Positions 34,881 to 43,875 of a stretch of DNA of 64,000 bases are shown in pieces. Origin of the DNA: Agreia sp. PsM10. Its GTDB lineage: Bacteria > Actinomycetota > Actinomycetes > Actinomycetales > Microbacteriaceae. The DNA lies in the NCBI RefSeq assembly GCF_030433855.1, contig NZ_JARUXC010000005.1, positions 248,001-312,000 on the forward strand. The letters are read 5' to 3'. The translations under genes were made by a program, and so were the position numbers. The notes below the pieces were generated by a model. It was not told the origin of the DNA. It saw nothing but the letters and a program-made list of their open reading frames with translations, and made no database searches. Every line of letters starts with the position of its first letter. Position 1 is the first letter of the stretch.

Positions 34881-36200
34881 ATGACCGACCTGCCCGAGAA
34901 CATCACCTCCCTCGCCGCCGAGCTCACCGACATCCTGGGTGAACGGGGAGTGACGACGGAACTGCGAGCCCGCGAGAAGGCCTCGGCCGACGGGTCGTAC
35001 CTGTCGCCGATCATCACCGAGCAGCTCCCCCTCGGGCTTGCAGACATCGTCGCCTTCCCGACCACGGCCGAGCAGGTGGCGCAGGTCGTCGCCGCAGCCG
35101 TTCGCCACTCCGTGGGAGTCACGCCTCGAGGCAAGGGCACGGGCAACTACGGCCAGGCCATTCCGATCGAGAACGGCCTCGTACTCGACCTGTCGAAGCT
35201 GCGCGGGGTCGTCGAGGTCGGCAACGGCTTCCTCACCGCCCTCGCCGGCACCCCGATCGTCACGATCGAGCAGGCCGCCCGTGAGTCGGGCCAGCAGATT
35301 CTCATGTATCCGTCGACGGCCCAGTCCTCGATCGGCGGTTTCCTCTCGGGCGGCTCCGGCGGCACCGGGTCGATCGCCCACGGCTCCAACCACGAGGGCT
35401 TCGTGCTCGCGCTCGACGTGGTGCACGCCACCGCGGATGCGCAGCTCGTGCACGTCGACGGCGACGAGGCGCAGCCCTACGTGCACACCTACGGCACCGC
35501 GGGGATCATCGCGCAGGCGACGATCGCCCTCGAGCCGCTGCAGGACTGGCGCGGACTGTTCGCCAGTTTCGACACCTTCAACCAGGCCATCTCGGTGATC
35601 CGCGAGATCGGACGGCTCGAGCCGACGCCGCGACTCGTGTCGGCCGACCTCCCGGTTCTGGCCAATGCCCTCCCGGCCGACCCGGGCATCCCGAAAGACC
35701 GGGCGAGCCTGCGCGCGATCATCGACATCGCGGCTGTTCCGGCCGCGACCGCCCTCATCGAGGCCGCCGGCGGCCGCGTCGAGGAGGTGCGCGAGGGCGC
35801 TCAGACCGCGATGAAGCTGAGCATGATCTCGTACAACCACCCGATCGAGTGGCTGCAGAAGAGCGACCCGGGAAAGTACTTCCACATCGAGGTCGCCGGC
35901 GACGCCCTCGTCGACCGCATCGACGAGGTGCACGCCGTGTACCCCGGCGGCATGCTGCACATCGAGGCCCAGAAGAACCGCCCGATCGGCATGCTCGCGG
36001 GAATCTACGAGAGCGCCGAGAAGGTCTACGAGGGCTTCGACAAGCTCGCCGCGATCGGCGTCGGTGTGCACAACCCGCACATCTGGTTCGTCGACCACGA
36101 GGTCGAGCGAACGCTCGCACTCGCCGAGACCACCGACCCGCAGGGGCTCCTCAACCCGGGCAAGCTGCAGGGCAAGCCGACTGTCGGAGCAGGCGCATGA
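34881..36200 (+). CDS. FAD-linked oxidase/dehydrogenase (GlcD/vanillyl-alcohol-oxidase type)
   Basis: 439 residues from ATG 34881. FAD_binding_4 domain at about 50-230: GVTPRGKGTGNYGQAIPIENGLVLDLSKL and SIGGFLSGGSGGTGSIAHGSNHEGFV. The C-terminal substrate domain ends in the family-typical DPQGLLNPGKL. Such enzymes oxidise hydroxy acids or C-N/C-O bonds. ATGA overlap with the second creatininase gene. Confidence 0.9.
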   Translation: MTDLPENITSLAAELTDILGERGVTTELRAREKASADGSYLSPIITEQLPLGLADIVAFPTTAEQVAQVVAAAVRHSVGVTPRGKGTGNYGQAIPIENGLVLDLSKLRGVVEVGNGFLTALAGTPIVTIEQAARESGQQILMYPSTAQSSIGGFLSGGSGGTGSIAHGSNHEGFVLALDVVHATADAQLVHVDGDEAQPYVHTYGTAGIIAQATIALEPLQDWRGLFASFDTFNQAISVIREIGRLEPTPRLVSADLPVLANALPADPGIPKDRASLRAIIDIAAVPAATALIEAAGGRVEEVREGAQTAMKLSMISYNHPIEWLQKSDPGKYFHIEVAGDALVDRIDEVHAVYPGGMLHIEAQKNRPIGMLAGIYESAEKVYEGFDKLAAIGVGVHNPHIWFVDHEVERTLALAETTDPQGLLNPGKLQGKPTVGAGA

Positions 36201-37024
36201 GCGGCGCGCACGCCAACGACGCGGTCGTGAACGATCTGGGCACACGCAAGCTCGTCGAGCTGTCGGGTCCCGCCGCCACCGCCGCGCTCGACGCCGACTC
36301 CGTCGTCGTCATCCCCACGGGCGCGATCGAGCATCACGGCTCGCACCTTCCCCTGATGACCGACTACCTGCTTGCGGATGCGATCGCGAACGCCGCCGTC
36401 GAACGCGCGGCCTGGCAGGGCGTCGACGCGTGGATCCTTCCCACCCTCGCCTACACCAAGAGCGACGAGCACCACTGGGCATCCGGAACCATGTGGCTCA
36501 CGTGGGAGACGATGATGAACACCATCGTCGACCTCGGCAACTCGATCGCGGCCACGCCCGCGAACAAGGTGGCGTTCTTCAACGGGCACGGCGGCAACCT
36601 CGCCCTGCTGCAGGTCGCCTGCCGCGAGCTGCGCCGTCGCTTCGGGCTGCAGACGTTCCTGCTCGGACCGATCGTGCCCCCCATGGCCGACGGCACGGGT
36701 GACGGGCCCGACGAGCTGGGCCTCGGCATCCACGGCGGCCACAGCGAGACGTCGCTCATCATGCACATCCGCCCCGACCTGGTCGATCTCTCACTGGCAC
36801 AGCGCAGCGTTCCCGAGCACCTGGCCGACTTCGAGCACATCGGGTTCAAGAAGCCCGTGTCGTTCGGGTGGCTGTCGAACGACTTCGGAACCGACGGCGT
36901 GCTGGGCGATCCGACCGCCGCGAACGCGGCCTACGGCGCCGCGCTGTTCGAGCACTCGGTGGCGCAGGCCGCGGCGGCGTTCGCCGAGATCGCGCGCTTC
37001 GACCCGTCCGGGCCGTCGGCGTGA
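36197..37024 (+). CDS. Creatininase-family amidohydrolase (copy 2)
   Basis: 275 residues. Metal motifs GAIEHHGSHLPLMTDYLLAD, FFNGHGGNLALL and GIHGGHSETSLIMHI. Related to copy 1 at 23816 but clearly diverged (HH for QH in the first motif). Sits between a FAD oxidase and a flavin oxidase-like gene with overlapping starts and stops, so it acts in the same pathway. Confidence 0.9.
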   Translation: MSGAHANDAVVNDLGTRKLVELSGPAATAALDADSVVVIPTGAIEHHGSHLPLMTDYLLADAIANAAVERAAWQGVDAWILPTLAYTKSDEHHWASGTMWLTWETMMNTIVDLGNSIAATPANKVAFFNGHGGNLALLQVACRELRRRFGLQTFLLGPIVPPMADGTGDGPDELGLGIHGGHSETSLIMHIRPDLVDLSLAQRSVPEHLADFEHIGFKKPVSFGWLSNDFGTDGVLGDPTAANAAYGAALFEHSVAQAAAAFAEIARFDPSGPSA

Positions 37025-37629
37025 GCTCGACAGACCAGGCTCCGGCCGCCGCCGTGATCCCGGCCGACGCGTTCGCCGTGCTGACCGAGTGGCTGCCGAC
37101 GAACGACGACCATGCGCGTCCGTTGATCGCGCTGGCCACGGTCGACGCCGAGGGGCGCCCGGATTCGCGCAGCGTGCTGCTCAGCGAGTTCGATGAGGGC
37201 GGCTTCTTCGTGCATACGGATTCGCGCTCCCGCAAGGTCGCCGACGTGGCCGCCCACCCCGAGGTGGCGTTCTCGATCGCGTGGCCGGCCGAGCTCAGGC
37301 AGCTGACCGTACAGGGCATTGCGCGGCGCGCGTCGGCCGAAGAGGAGAGCGTCGCGTACGAGCGCCGCTCCCGCTACCTGCAGCTGCTGGCGTGGCTGAA
37401 CTCCCCGGAGTTCGCGCTGCGCCCGGCCGCCGAGCGTGAGGAGGCGTGGGCCGCGTTCGACGCCGCGCACCCCGACGGCACACTGACCCCGCCCGATACC
37501 TGGCTCGGCTTCGTCATCGAGCCCACGCGCACCACCTTCTGGAACGGAACCCCGCTCACCGCGAGCCGCCGCACCGAGTACCGCCGCGCCGCCGACGGCA
37601 CGTGGAGCACGGCCACCCTCCCGGGCTGA
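37021..37629 (+). CDS. Pyridoxamine 5'-phosphate oxidase-like FMN protein
   Basis: 202 residues from GTG 37021 (GTGA overlap). PNPOx core: RPLIALATVDAEGRPDSRSVLLSEFDEGGFFVHTDSRSRK and the C-terminal dimerisation segment SRRTEYRRAADGTW. Length and tail resemble PdxH, but the placement in a catabolic operon suggests another flavin-dependent reaction. Last gene of the operon; a 59-bp palindrome follows 21 bp later. Confidence 0.85.
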   Translation: MSSTDQAPAAAVIPADAFAVLTEWLPTNDDHARPLIALATVDAEGRPDSRSVLLSEFDEGGFFVHTDSRSRKVADVAAHPEVAFSIAWPAELRQLTVQGIARRASAEEESVAYERRSRYLQLLAWLNSPEFALRPAAEREEAWAAFDAAHPDGTLTPPDTWLGFVIEPTRTTFWNGTPLTASRRTEYRRAADGTWSTATLPG

Positions 37630-37650
37630 CCCTCGCCTGGGAGTGCTTTC

Positions 37651-37709
37651 GTGCCCGAATACCTCCATTTGCGCTCGCTTCCACTGCACGAATGGAGGTA
37701 TTCGGGCAC
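37651..37709. repeat. 59-bp palindromic element, copy 1
   Basis: Arms GTGCCCGAATACCTCCAT (37651-37668) and ATGGAGGTATTCGGGCAC (37692-37709) are perfectly complementary, with further pairing into the loop. A near-identical copy in the same orientation lies at 38768-38826. Between converging genes it may also end transcription from both sides. Confidence 0.95.
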
Positions 37710-37711
37710 GG

Positions 37712-38659
37712 TCACCGCCGCGGCACGATCGGAAGCCCAGCCGCAAGCAGGAACGGCTTCAGCCGGCGCGGGTTCATTCCGATGTCCCAGTCCCATCGTG
37801 AGAAGCCCGGACCGAGGGCGCGTATCCGATCCTCACGAATCTTCTCGTCAAAGAGGATCTGTTTGAGCGATTTGCCGCGGGTCAGCGCGTCGTCGAAGTA
37901 CTTGGCGCGCCCGTCTGCCTCGCCCACACGATTGAACGCGCGCCAGAAGAAGTCGCTGTATCCGATGCGTCCTCGGTAGTCGCGCCACTCAACCTGCAAC
38001 TCGGGCGCCGGAAATCCCAGCAGGTGCATGTTCACTCGGCTGCCCGACTCCAAAGGACTCTCCGCAAGGTGCGTGGCGAAGTCCAGCACCCGTCGAGCAC
38101 GGACGTGGCCACGAAAAGGCAGTCGTTTTTCCCACACCTCGTCGAGCGCATGCTTCTCGATCCGTGCCTCCCTTCTATGACACAGGGCGAAGTCCGCAGC
38201 GGTAACGGCCGACATGAACGTGGCATCGACGGCGAGATCGAGCACAGTGCGGGCCACCGAGGTCACGAGCATTCCATCGATAAGCACGACGTCAGCCGGA
38301 TCCACCCCGACCGCATGGCGAACGATCTCCCCGCGCGAACGCACCGAGGAGTCTCGCTCGACAATGACATGAATTCGGGTGGGCCACGCGCCGATCAAAG
38401 GTATCCCGTGGATCGCGGCGGCGGTCCAGTGAGAGAAGACAGGCGCCGACTTCCATCGCTCCGATGCAGCGCGTGCCCGCTGCGTCGTTCTCTGAATCTC
38501 GTTCAGCGCGTCCCAGTGCTGACGTGACATGTAGCTGCCCGGAGCGATGCGTGCGAGCTCGTTGCGTCGAACGGCTCTCGTCAGCGCGTTCGGATTCTCT
38601 CCTGTCTTCCGCACATCGCGAGCGAATACGAGGGCGCCGTCAGGTGAGGGAGTGTTCAT
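37712..38659 (-). CDS. AbiEi-antitoxin-like protein of unknown function
   Basis: 315 residues from ATG 38659. An N-terminal winged-helix-like part (ALTRAVRRNELARIAPGSYM) is followed by VFSHWTAAAIHGIPLIGAWP and RIHVIVERDSSVRSRGEIVRHAVGV. That pattern is found in type IV antitoxin AbiEi-like proteins of actinobacteria; the C-terminal half has a restriction-endonuclease-like look (VEWRDYRGRIGYSDFFWRAF). No AbiEii nucleotidyltransferase toxin is next to it. Bracketed by two copies of the 59-bp palindrome. GC is lower than in its neighbours. Confidence 0.75.
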   Translation of the reverse strand: MNTPSPDGALVFARDVRKTGENPNALTRAVRRNELARIAPGSYMSRQHWDALNEIQRTTQRARAASERWKSAPVFSHWTAAAIHGIPLIGAWPTRIHVIVERDSSVRSRGEIVRHAVGVDPADVVLIDGMLVTSVARTVLDLAVDATFMSAVTAADFALCHRREARIEKHALDEVWEKRLPFRGHVRARRVLDFATHLAESPLESGSRVNMHLLGFPAPELQVEWRDYRGRIGYSDFFWRAFNRVGEADGRAKYFDDALTRGKSLKQILFDEKIREDRIRALGPGFSRWDWDIGMNPRRLKPFLLAAGLPIVPRR

Positions 38660-38767
38660 GGCCCTAGCCAAGCGGCTTGCCCAGCCACTCGGGACGCAGA
38701 GCCTTCCATCTCGGGAGGGTTCACCGCGCTTCAACGATGGGAAGGAGTAGAGGAGCGCGCGGTGACT

Positions 38768-38826
38768 GTGCCCGAATGCCTCCATTTGCGCACGCCGCCT
38801 CTGCACGATTGGAGGTATTCGGGCAC
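38768..38826. repeat. 59-bp palindromic element, copy 2
   Basis: Arms GTGCCCGAATGCCTCCA (38768-38784) and TGGAGGTATTCGGGCAC (38810-38826), one G-T mismatch. Same orientation and length as copy 1 at 37651; the two flank the AbiEi-like gene. Confidence 0.95.
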
Positions 38827-38860
38827 AGAAGCGGCCCCGGCGCGACGAAACGACCGAGCG

Positions 38861-39904
38861 TCAGAGGGCCAGGCGCTGCGCCGTCTCCGCCAGCACCATC
38901 GCGAACTCCGCCTCGCGGCCCGGACCGGCCCCGCCCGAGAGGTTGACCCCGGCCACGCCGTCGATCTCGAGCAGCTCCAGGCTCAGCTCCACGGCCGCCC
39001 GGATACCCTCCTCGCGGGGATCAGCTGCCGTCAGGATGCGGTCGAGATACCCCTCCGGAAGCACGAGCGTCGTGAACGATCGGAGCAGCCGCGCGCTGTC
39101 GACGTCGGTCACCATCGGCACGCACGGGATGAACCGGGCCGTGATCCCGAGGTCGTGCGATTCGCGCACGAACCGGCCCACGGCATCCACACCCCCGCAG
39201 TGGTTCACGAAGCACACGTCTGCGCCCGCGCGCGTCTTCTCGAGCAGTCGCGCCGCCCGCAGCTCGACCGGCGGCGTGGTCGGCGACTCCCCCACCGAGA
39301 CCAGGTGGCCGGCCGCCCGCGCGAGAGCGGCGACCTGCGGCGAGTCGAGGTCGAAGACGGGAGCCACGTCGGGGCGCGAGCCGAGCAGGGTGTGGTCGCC
39401 GGTCACGCAGTGCACCCCGGCGACGCCGACGTGCGCGAGGCCCGCGAGCTCGCCCTCGATGGCGACGCGGTTGCGGTCGCGGCAGTTGATGCCCGTCCAG
39501 ACCTGCAGGCCCGCGGCGCGGATGAGCGAGGCACGATAGCTCGGTGAGAACTGCACGCGCGCCTTGCCGTGGTCGCCCGCGAGCGCCGCGTCGACGGGGC
39601 CGGCGAGCAGGGCCGCGCACTCCGCCAGCGATTCCGCATCCATCGCCCGCGCCGGAAAATCGGCGACGACGATCGGGCGCGTGTTCATCAGCGCCATCAT
39701 CTCGGCGGCACCGGATGAGCGCGGCACGACCTCGGGCTCGGGCGGCACGGCGCCGTGCCAGGTCACGAGGGGGTCGCCGAGAAAGACGCAGCGGAAGTCG
39801 CCCACCTCGCAGCTGCCGTCGAAGTCGACCCCGCCGCACGGCCCGTACTCCATGTTCTTCGGGCAGCCCGCGTGGGCTTCAGACGGGGTGAGAAGCGATT
39901 CCAC
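38861..39904 (-). CDS. MTHFR-like protein: Cys-rich MTHFR_C domain fused to a reductase-type barrel
   Basis: 347 residues. Residues 10-45 are the MTHFR_C motif (CPKNMEYGPCGGV, then SCEVGDFRCVF), normally found behind or beside methylenetetrahydrofolate reductase in one-carbon pathways. Residues 75-347 resemble the MTHFR TIM barrel (GINCRDRNRVAIEGELAGLAHVGVAGVHCVTGDH, VCFVNHCGGVD, RFIPCVPMVTD). The order is Cys-rich domain first. It could handle a folate-bound C1 unit from the catabolic pathway; housekeeping MetF is less likely. Divergent from allB. Confidence 0.82.
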   Translation of the reverse strand: MESLLTPSEAHAGCPKNMEYGPCGGVDFDGSCEVGDFRCVFLGDPLVTWHGAVPPEPEVVPRSSGAAEMMALMNTRPIVVADFPARAMDAESLAECAALLAGPVDAALAGDHGKARVQFSPSYRASLIRAAGLQVWTGINCRDRNRVAIEGELAGLAHVGVAGVHCVTGDHTLLGSRPDVAPVFDLDSPQVAALARAAGHLVSVGESPTTPPVELRAARLLEKTRAGADVCFVNHCGGVDAVGRFVRESHDLGITARFIPCVPMVTDVDSARLLRSFTTLVLPEGYLDRILTAADPREEGIRAAVELSLELLEIDGVAGVNLSGGAGPGREAEFAMVLAETAQRLAL

Positions 39905-40080
39905 GAGGGTCCTTCCGACGCGTCGCAGTCCCGACGAGTTTCATCTGCGGGGGTGCGAACATTTCATGTTAGCTCCGGCGTGTAACACGGGTGTTTCCGA
40001 ACCGGCCTCGGCGGATCGGGCCCCGTCAGTAGGCTTGATCCGTCGACAGAACCACCGACGAACGAGGAGATCGCGACACC

Positions 40081-41457
40081 ATGGCAGAACAGTACGACCT
40101 GGTCGTGAGGGCCGAGAAGGTGCTCATCGATGGCGAGTTCCGCCCCGCGTCGGTCGCCACGGCCGGCGGCGTGATCGTGGCGATCGCCGAGCTGGATGCC
40201 CCGTTCGACGCCGCAGAGACGGTCACCCTGCCCGACGACCAGGTTCTCATTCCCGGCATCGTCGACACCCACGTGCACGTGAACGAACCCGGGCGCACCG
40301 ACTGGGAGGGGTTCGCCAGCGCGACCCGCGCCGCCGCGGCCGGAGGCGTGACCACCATCATCGACATGCCGCTCAACAGCATCCCGCCCACCACCACCGT
40401 CGAGGCGCTCGAGCTGAAGCGCCAGGCGGCGGCTCCCCAGGCCAGCGTCGACGTCGGATTCTGGGGCGGCGCCATCCCCTCGAGCCTCGGATCGCTGAAG
40501 TCCGTTCATGACGCCGGCGCATTCGGCTTCAAGGCCTTCCTCTCGCCCTCCGGCGTCGACGAGTTCCCCCACCTCGAGACGGAGCAGCTGTTCGCCGCCG
40601 CGCTCGAGATCTCCGAGTTCGGCGGACTGCTCATCGTGCACGCCGAAGACCCTGCGGTGCTGGAGACGGCGATGCTGAAGAGCGGCGAAAGCTACGGCGG
40701 CCCCGACTACCTCGACTTCGTCTCGAGCCGTCCCGACCTCGCCGAGGAAGACGCCATCGCGCACATCATCGAGGCCGTGCGCTCCACGGGCGTCCGCGCG
40801 CATATCCTGCACCTCTCGAGCGCCCGAGCCCTGCCGCAGATCGAGGCGGCCAAGGCCGAGGGTCTGCCGATCACGGTCGAGACCTGCCCGCACTACCTGA
40901 GCTTCTCCGCCGAGGGCATCCCCGACGGCGGCACTCAGTTCAAGTGCTGCCCGCCGATCCGCGACGCGGGCAACCGCGAACTGCTGTGGCAGGCGTTGGA
41001 GTCGGGGCTCATCGACATCGTCGCCTCCGACCACTCCCCCTCGACGAAAGAGCTCAAGTTCGCGCACGACGGCGACTTCCAGCTCGCCTGGGGCGGAATC
41101 TCGGGCCTGCAGCTCAGCTTCAGCGCCGTCTGGACGGGGGCACGAGCACGCGGCATCCCGCTCGAGACGGTCGTCGAGTGGATGTCCACCAAGACCGCCC
41201 GCTTCGCCGGCCTCTCGCAGAAGGGCCGCATCGAGGTGGGCGCCGACGCCGACCTCGTGGCGTTCGCCCCGGAGGCCGCCTTCACCGCGAGCGCCGACGC
41301 GCTGCTGCACAAGAACAAGGTCTCGGCGTTCGACGGCTCCGAGCTCACCGGCCTGGTCGCCGTGACCTGGCTGGCCGGCGTGCCGGTCTACACGTCCGGC
41401 GCCGTCGACGACGCGCCCGCATCCACACCCACCGGTCGACTGCTCTCGCGCGTCTGA
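40081..41457 (+). CDS. allB: Allantoinase AllB
   Basis: Opens allantoin to allantoate. 458 residues. Cyclic amidohydrolase motifs: VDTHVHVNEPGRTDWEGF, the carbamylated Lys in FGFKAFLSP, LIVHAED, HILHLSSA, TCPHYLSF, FKCCPPIRD and SDHSPST. The KCCPPIR segment favours allantoinase over dihydroorotase. ATG 40081 has GAGGAG upstream. Followed by uricase with 42 bp between. Confidence 0.95.
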   Translation: MAEQYDLVVRAEKVLIDGEFRPASVATAGGVIVAIAELDAPFDAAETVTLPDDQVLIPGIVDTHVHVNEPGRTDWEGFASATRAAAAGGVTTIIDMPLNSIPPTTTVEALELKRQAAAPQASVDVGFWGGAIPSSLGSLKSVHDAGAFGFKAFLSPSGVDEFPHLETEQLFAAALEISEFGGLLIVHAEDPAVLETAMLKSGESYGGPDYLDFVSSRPDLAEEDAIAHIIEAVRSTGVRAHILHLSSARALPQIEAAKAEGLPITVETCPHYLSFSAEGIPDGGTQFKCCPPIRDAGNRELLWQALESGLIDIVASDHSPSTKELKFAHDGDFQLAWGGISGLQLSFSAVWTGARARGIPLETVVEWMSTKTARFAGLSQKGRIEVGADADLVAFAPEAAFTASADALLHKNKVSAFDGSELTGLVAVTWLAGVPVYTSGAVDDAPASTPTGRLLSRV

Positions 41458-41499
41458 CCCCAGCGACACCCACCCTTTCTCGACAGCAGGAGTTCACCC

Positions 41500-42405
41500 A
41501 TGGCAATCGTTCTCGGACCCAACCAGTACGGCAAGGCGGAGAACCGCGTCGTGCGCATCACGCGAGACAGCGCACGCCACGAGATCCGCGACCTGAACGT
41601 GTCGACGGCCCTGCGCGGACACTTCTCGGCCGCGCACCTCGTGGGCGACCAGTCGCAGGTGCTGCCCACCGACACGCAGAAGCAGACCGCCTACTCCTAC
41701 GCCAAGGAGAAGGGCATCGAGTCGATCGAGGCCTACGGGCTCGAGCTGGCCCGCCACTTCGTCGACGACGTCATTCCCGTCGAGGGTGCCCGCATCGAAA
41801 TCGAGGAGTACGCGTGGGAGCACGCGATCGTCGACGGCGTGGAGCACGAGCACACCTTCGTGCGCCTCGGCCAGGAGGTGCGCACCGCCTCGATCACCGT
41901 GGAGGGAAAGGGCGCCGAGCAGAAGACGTGGGTCATCGGAGGGCTCAAAGATCTGGTGCTCCTCAAGTCGACGGGCAGCGAGTTCCATGGCTTTCTCACA
42001 GACGAATACACGCGCCTCGAACCGACGAGCGACCGGGTGATGGCCACCGCCCTCGTCGCGCAGTGGCGCTTTACCGAGACCGAGCTCGACTGGAACGAGA
42101 TCTACGCCGGAGTAAAGCGCATCCTCATCAAGCAGTTCGCGGTTCTTCAGTCGCTGGCCCTGCAGCAGACTCTCTACGAGATGGGCAAGGCCGTGCTCGA
42201 GGAGTACCCGTTCATCGCCGAGATCAAGTTCTCCGCCCCCAACAAGCACCACTTCCTCTACAACCTCGAGACCTTCGGGGTCGAGAACAACAACGAGGTG
42301 TTCCACGCCGACGACCGCCCGTACGGACTCATCCAGGCCACGGTCATGCGCGACGACGCACCGGATGCCGGACCCGCGTGGACACCCGCGGCGAACCTCG
42401 CGTAG
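41500..42405 (+). CDS. pucL: Urate oxidase (uricase)
   Basis: Cofactor-free oxidation of urate to 5-hydroxyisourate. 301 residues, the usual length. Family motifs: NQYGKAENRVVRITRD, the catalytic VLPTDTQKQTAYSYAKEKG, KSTGSEFHGFLTDEYT with the active-site Phe/Thr, and SAPNKHHFLYNLETFGVENNNEVFHADDRPYG. ATG 41500 follows AGCAGGAG. The product is taken on by HIU hydrolase and OHCU decarboxylase at 53278-54122. Confidence 0.98.
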   Translation: MAIVLGPNQYGKAENRVVRITRDSARHEIRDLNVSTALRGHFSAAHLVGDQSQVLPTDTQKQTAYSYAKEKGIESIEAYGLELARHFVDDVIPVEGARIEIEEYAWEHAIVDGVEHEHTFVRLGQEVRTASITVEGKGAEQKTWVIGGLKDLVLLKSTGSEFHGFLTDEYTRLEPTSDRVMATALVAQWRFTETELDWNEIYAGVKRILIKQFAVLQSLALQQTLYEMGKAVLEEYPFIAEIKFSAPNKHHFLYNLETFGVENNNEVFHADDRPYGLIQATVMRDDAPDAGPAWTPAANLA

Positions 42406-42412
42406 ACCGCCC

Positions 42413-43819
42413 GTGAGCACCACCTACCTCGGCCATATCTTTCACGTCGCTGGCTCCCCCACCGTCGCGGATGCGCGAGAGCACCTCGTATCGCTTCCCG
42501 ATGGCGCGCTGGTCGTATCTGACGCCGGCACGATCGAGTGGATCGGCGCTGCCGCCGAGCTGCCGTCGACGTTCGCGGGCGCATCCGTCGTCGACAACAG
42601 GGGCGGGTACATCGTGCCCGGCTTCGTCGACGCGCACGTGCACTTTCCGCAGACGTACTCCACCGACTCGTACGGTGGCGGCCAGCTGCTCGAGTGGCTC
42701 GACAACTGCATCTTCCCGGCCGAGTCGCGGCTTGCCGACCCGGAGTTCGCCGAGCGCATCGCTCGCGACTTCACGCGTCGCCGCGTCGCCGCCGGTACGA
42801 CGGCCGCCATGGTCTTCGGCTCCGCCTTTGCGCACGCGCAGGATGCCCTCTTCCGCACCACGCGGGATGCCGGGCTGCGCGTGGTGTCGGGCCGCGGCAT
42901 CCAGACCGTGGGGCCGGAGTCGGCGAGTGCGCTGATCACCGGCGAGGCCGAGGCGATCGCGCTCGTACGCGACGAGATCTCGACCTGGCACGCCGTCGAT
43001 ACCGGCGACGCGGCGACGGCGCGCATCCAGGTGGCGATCGTGCCTCGGTTCAGCCTGTCGGTCACGCGCGAGACGCTGCGTGCGCTCGGCGAGCTGTACG
43101 ACGAGGTGCGCGGCGCGGGCGTGTACTTCCACACCCATCTGAGCGAGAACGACAGCGCCGAGGGCGGGGAGATCGCCGCTGTGAAGGCGGTGTTCGAGAC
43201 GGACAGCTACCTCGACACGTACGACGGCAAGTTCTTGCTCGGGTCTGAGGTGGGCGGTTCGACGCTGCTCGGACGGCGCAGCATCTTCGCGCATGCGGTG
43301 CACTGCACCGTCGACGAGCTGGCCCGGCTCGCGGCGACCGGATCGTCGATCGCGCACTGCCCGACCTCGCAGCAGTTCCTCGGATCGGGCACGATGCCGT
43401 GGAGCCGCACGACGGAGGCCGGGGTCACTGTCGCCCTCGGAACAGACGTGGGCGCGGGCGACGAGTGGCTCATCTCGAGGGTGCTCAACGACGCGTTCAA
43501 GGTGCACATCAGCGAGCCCGGCGAGGCGAGCGTGTCGCTGGACCCGGCAGAGCTGCTCTTCACCGGCACCCTCGCCGGGGCTCGGGCGCTCGACATGGAG
43601 GAGCGTTTCGGCAACCTCGACGTGGGCAAAGACGCCGACTTCCTGCTCATCGATCCCCGGCGCTGGGAGCCGCTCGCGATGCTGCTCGAGGGGCGGGTGC
43701 ACGAGGACGACGAACAGATCGACACCGACCGGGAGCTGTTCGCCCTGCTCATGGGCCTGCGCGAGCCGGCGATCGTGGGGGTCTTCGTGCAAGGGAGACG
43801 AGCGGTGTCGCCGGAGTAG
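42413..43819 (+). CDS. guaD: Guanine deaminase
   Basis: Converts guanine to xanthine. 468 residues from GTG 42413, seven bases after the uricase stop. Metal and catalytic motifs VPGFVDAHVHFPQT, YFHTHLSENDSAE, AHAVHCTVDEL and ALGTDVGAGDEW; PQTYSTDSYGGQ-like substrate loop residues resemble characterised guanine deaminases. Supplies xanthine dehydrogenase. Confidence 0.94.
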   Translation: MSTTYLGHIFHVAGSPTVADAREHLVSLPDGALVVSDAGTIEWIGAAAELPSTFAGASVVDNRGGYIVPGFVDAHVHFPQTYSTDSYGGGQLLEWLDNCIFPAESRLADPEFAERIARDFTRRRVAAGTTAAMVFGSAFAHAQDALFRTTRDAGLRVVSGRGIQTVGPESASALITGEAEAIALVRDEISTWHAVDTGDAATARIQVAIVPRFSLSVTRETLRALGELYDEVRGAGVYFHTHLSENDSAEGGEIAAVKAVFETDSYLDTYDGKFLLGSEVGGSTLLGRRSIFAHAVHCTVDELARLAATGSSIAHCPTSQQFLGSGTMPWSRTTEAGVTVALGTDVGAGDEWLISRVLNDAFKVHISEPGEASVSLDPAELLFTGTLAGARALDMEERFGNLDVGKDADFLLIDPRRWEPLAMLLEGRVHEDDEQIDTDRELFALLMGLREPAIVGVFVQGRRAVSPE

Positions 43820-43821
43820 CG

Positions 43822-43850
43822 TTCACGTGGGTGGCTATTCGCGCTAAAAT
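43822..43850 (+). promoter_or_regulatory. Candidate promoter of the GNAT gene
   Basis: -35 TTCACG (43822-43827), 17-bp spacer, -10 TAAAAT (43845-43850), just behind the guaD stop. Initiation would fall near an ATG at 43855 that begins an overlapping leader ORF (MSDREQLTSTPAVEV...). Confidence 0.5.
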
Positions 43851-43875
43851 GACAATGAGCGATCGAGAACAACTG

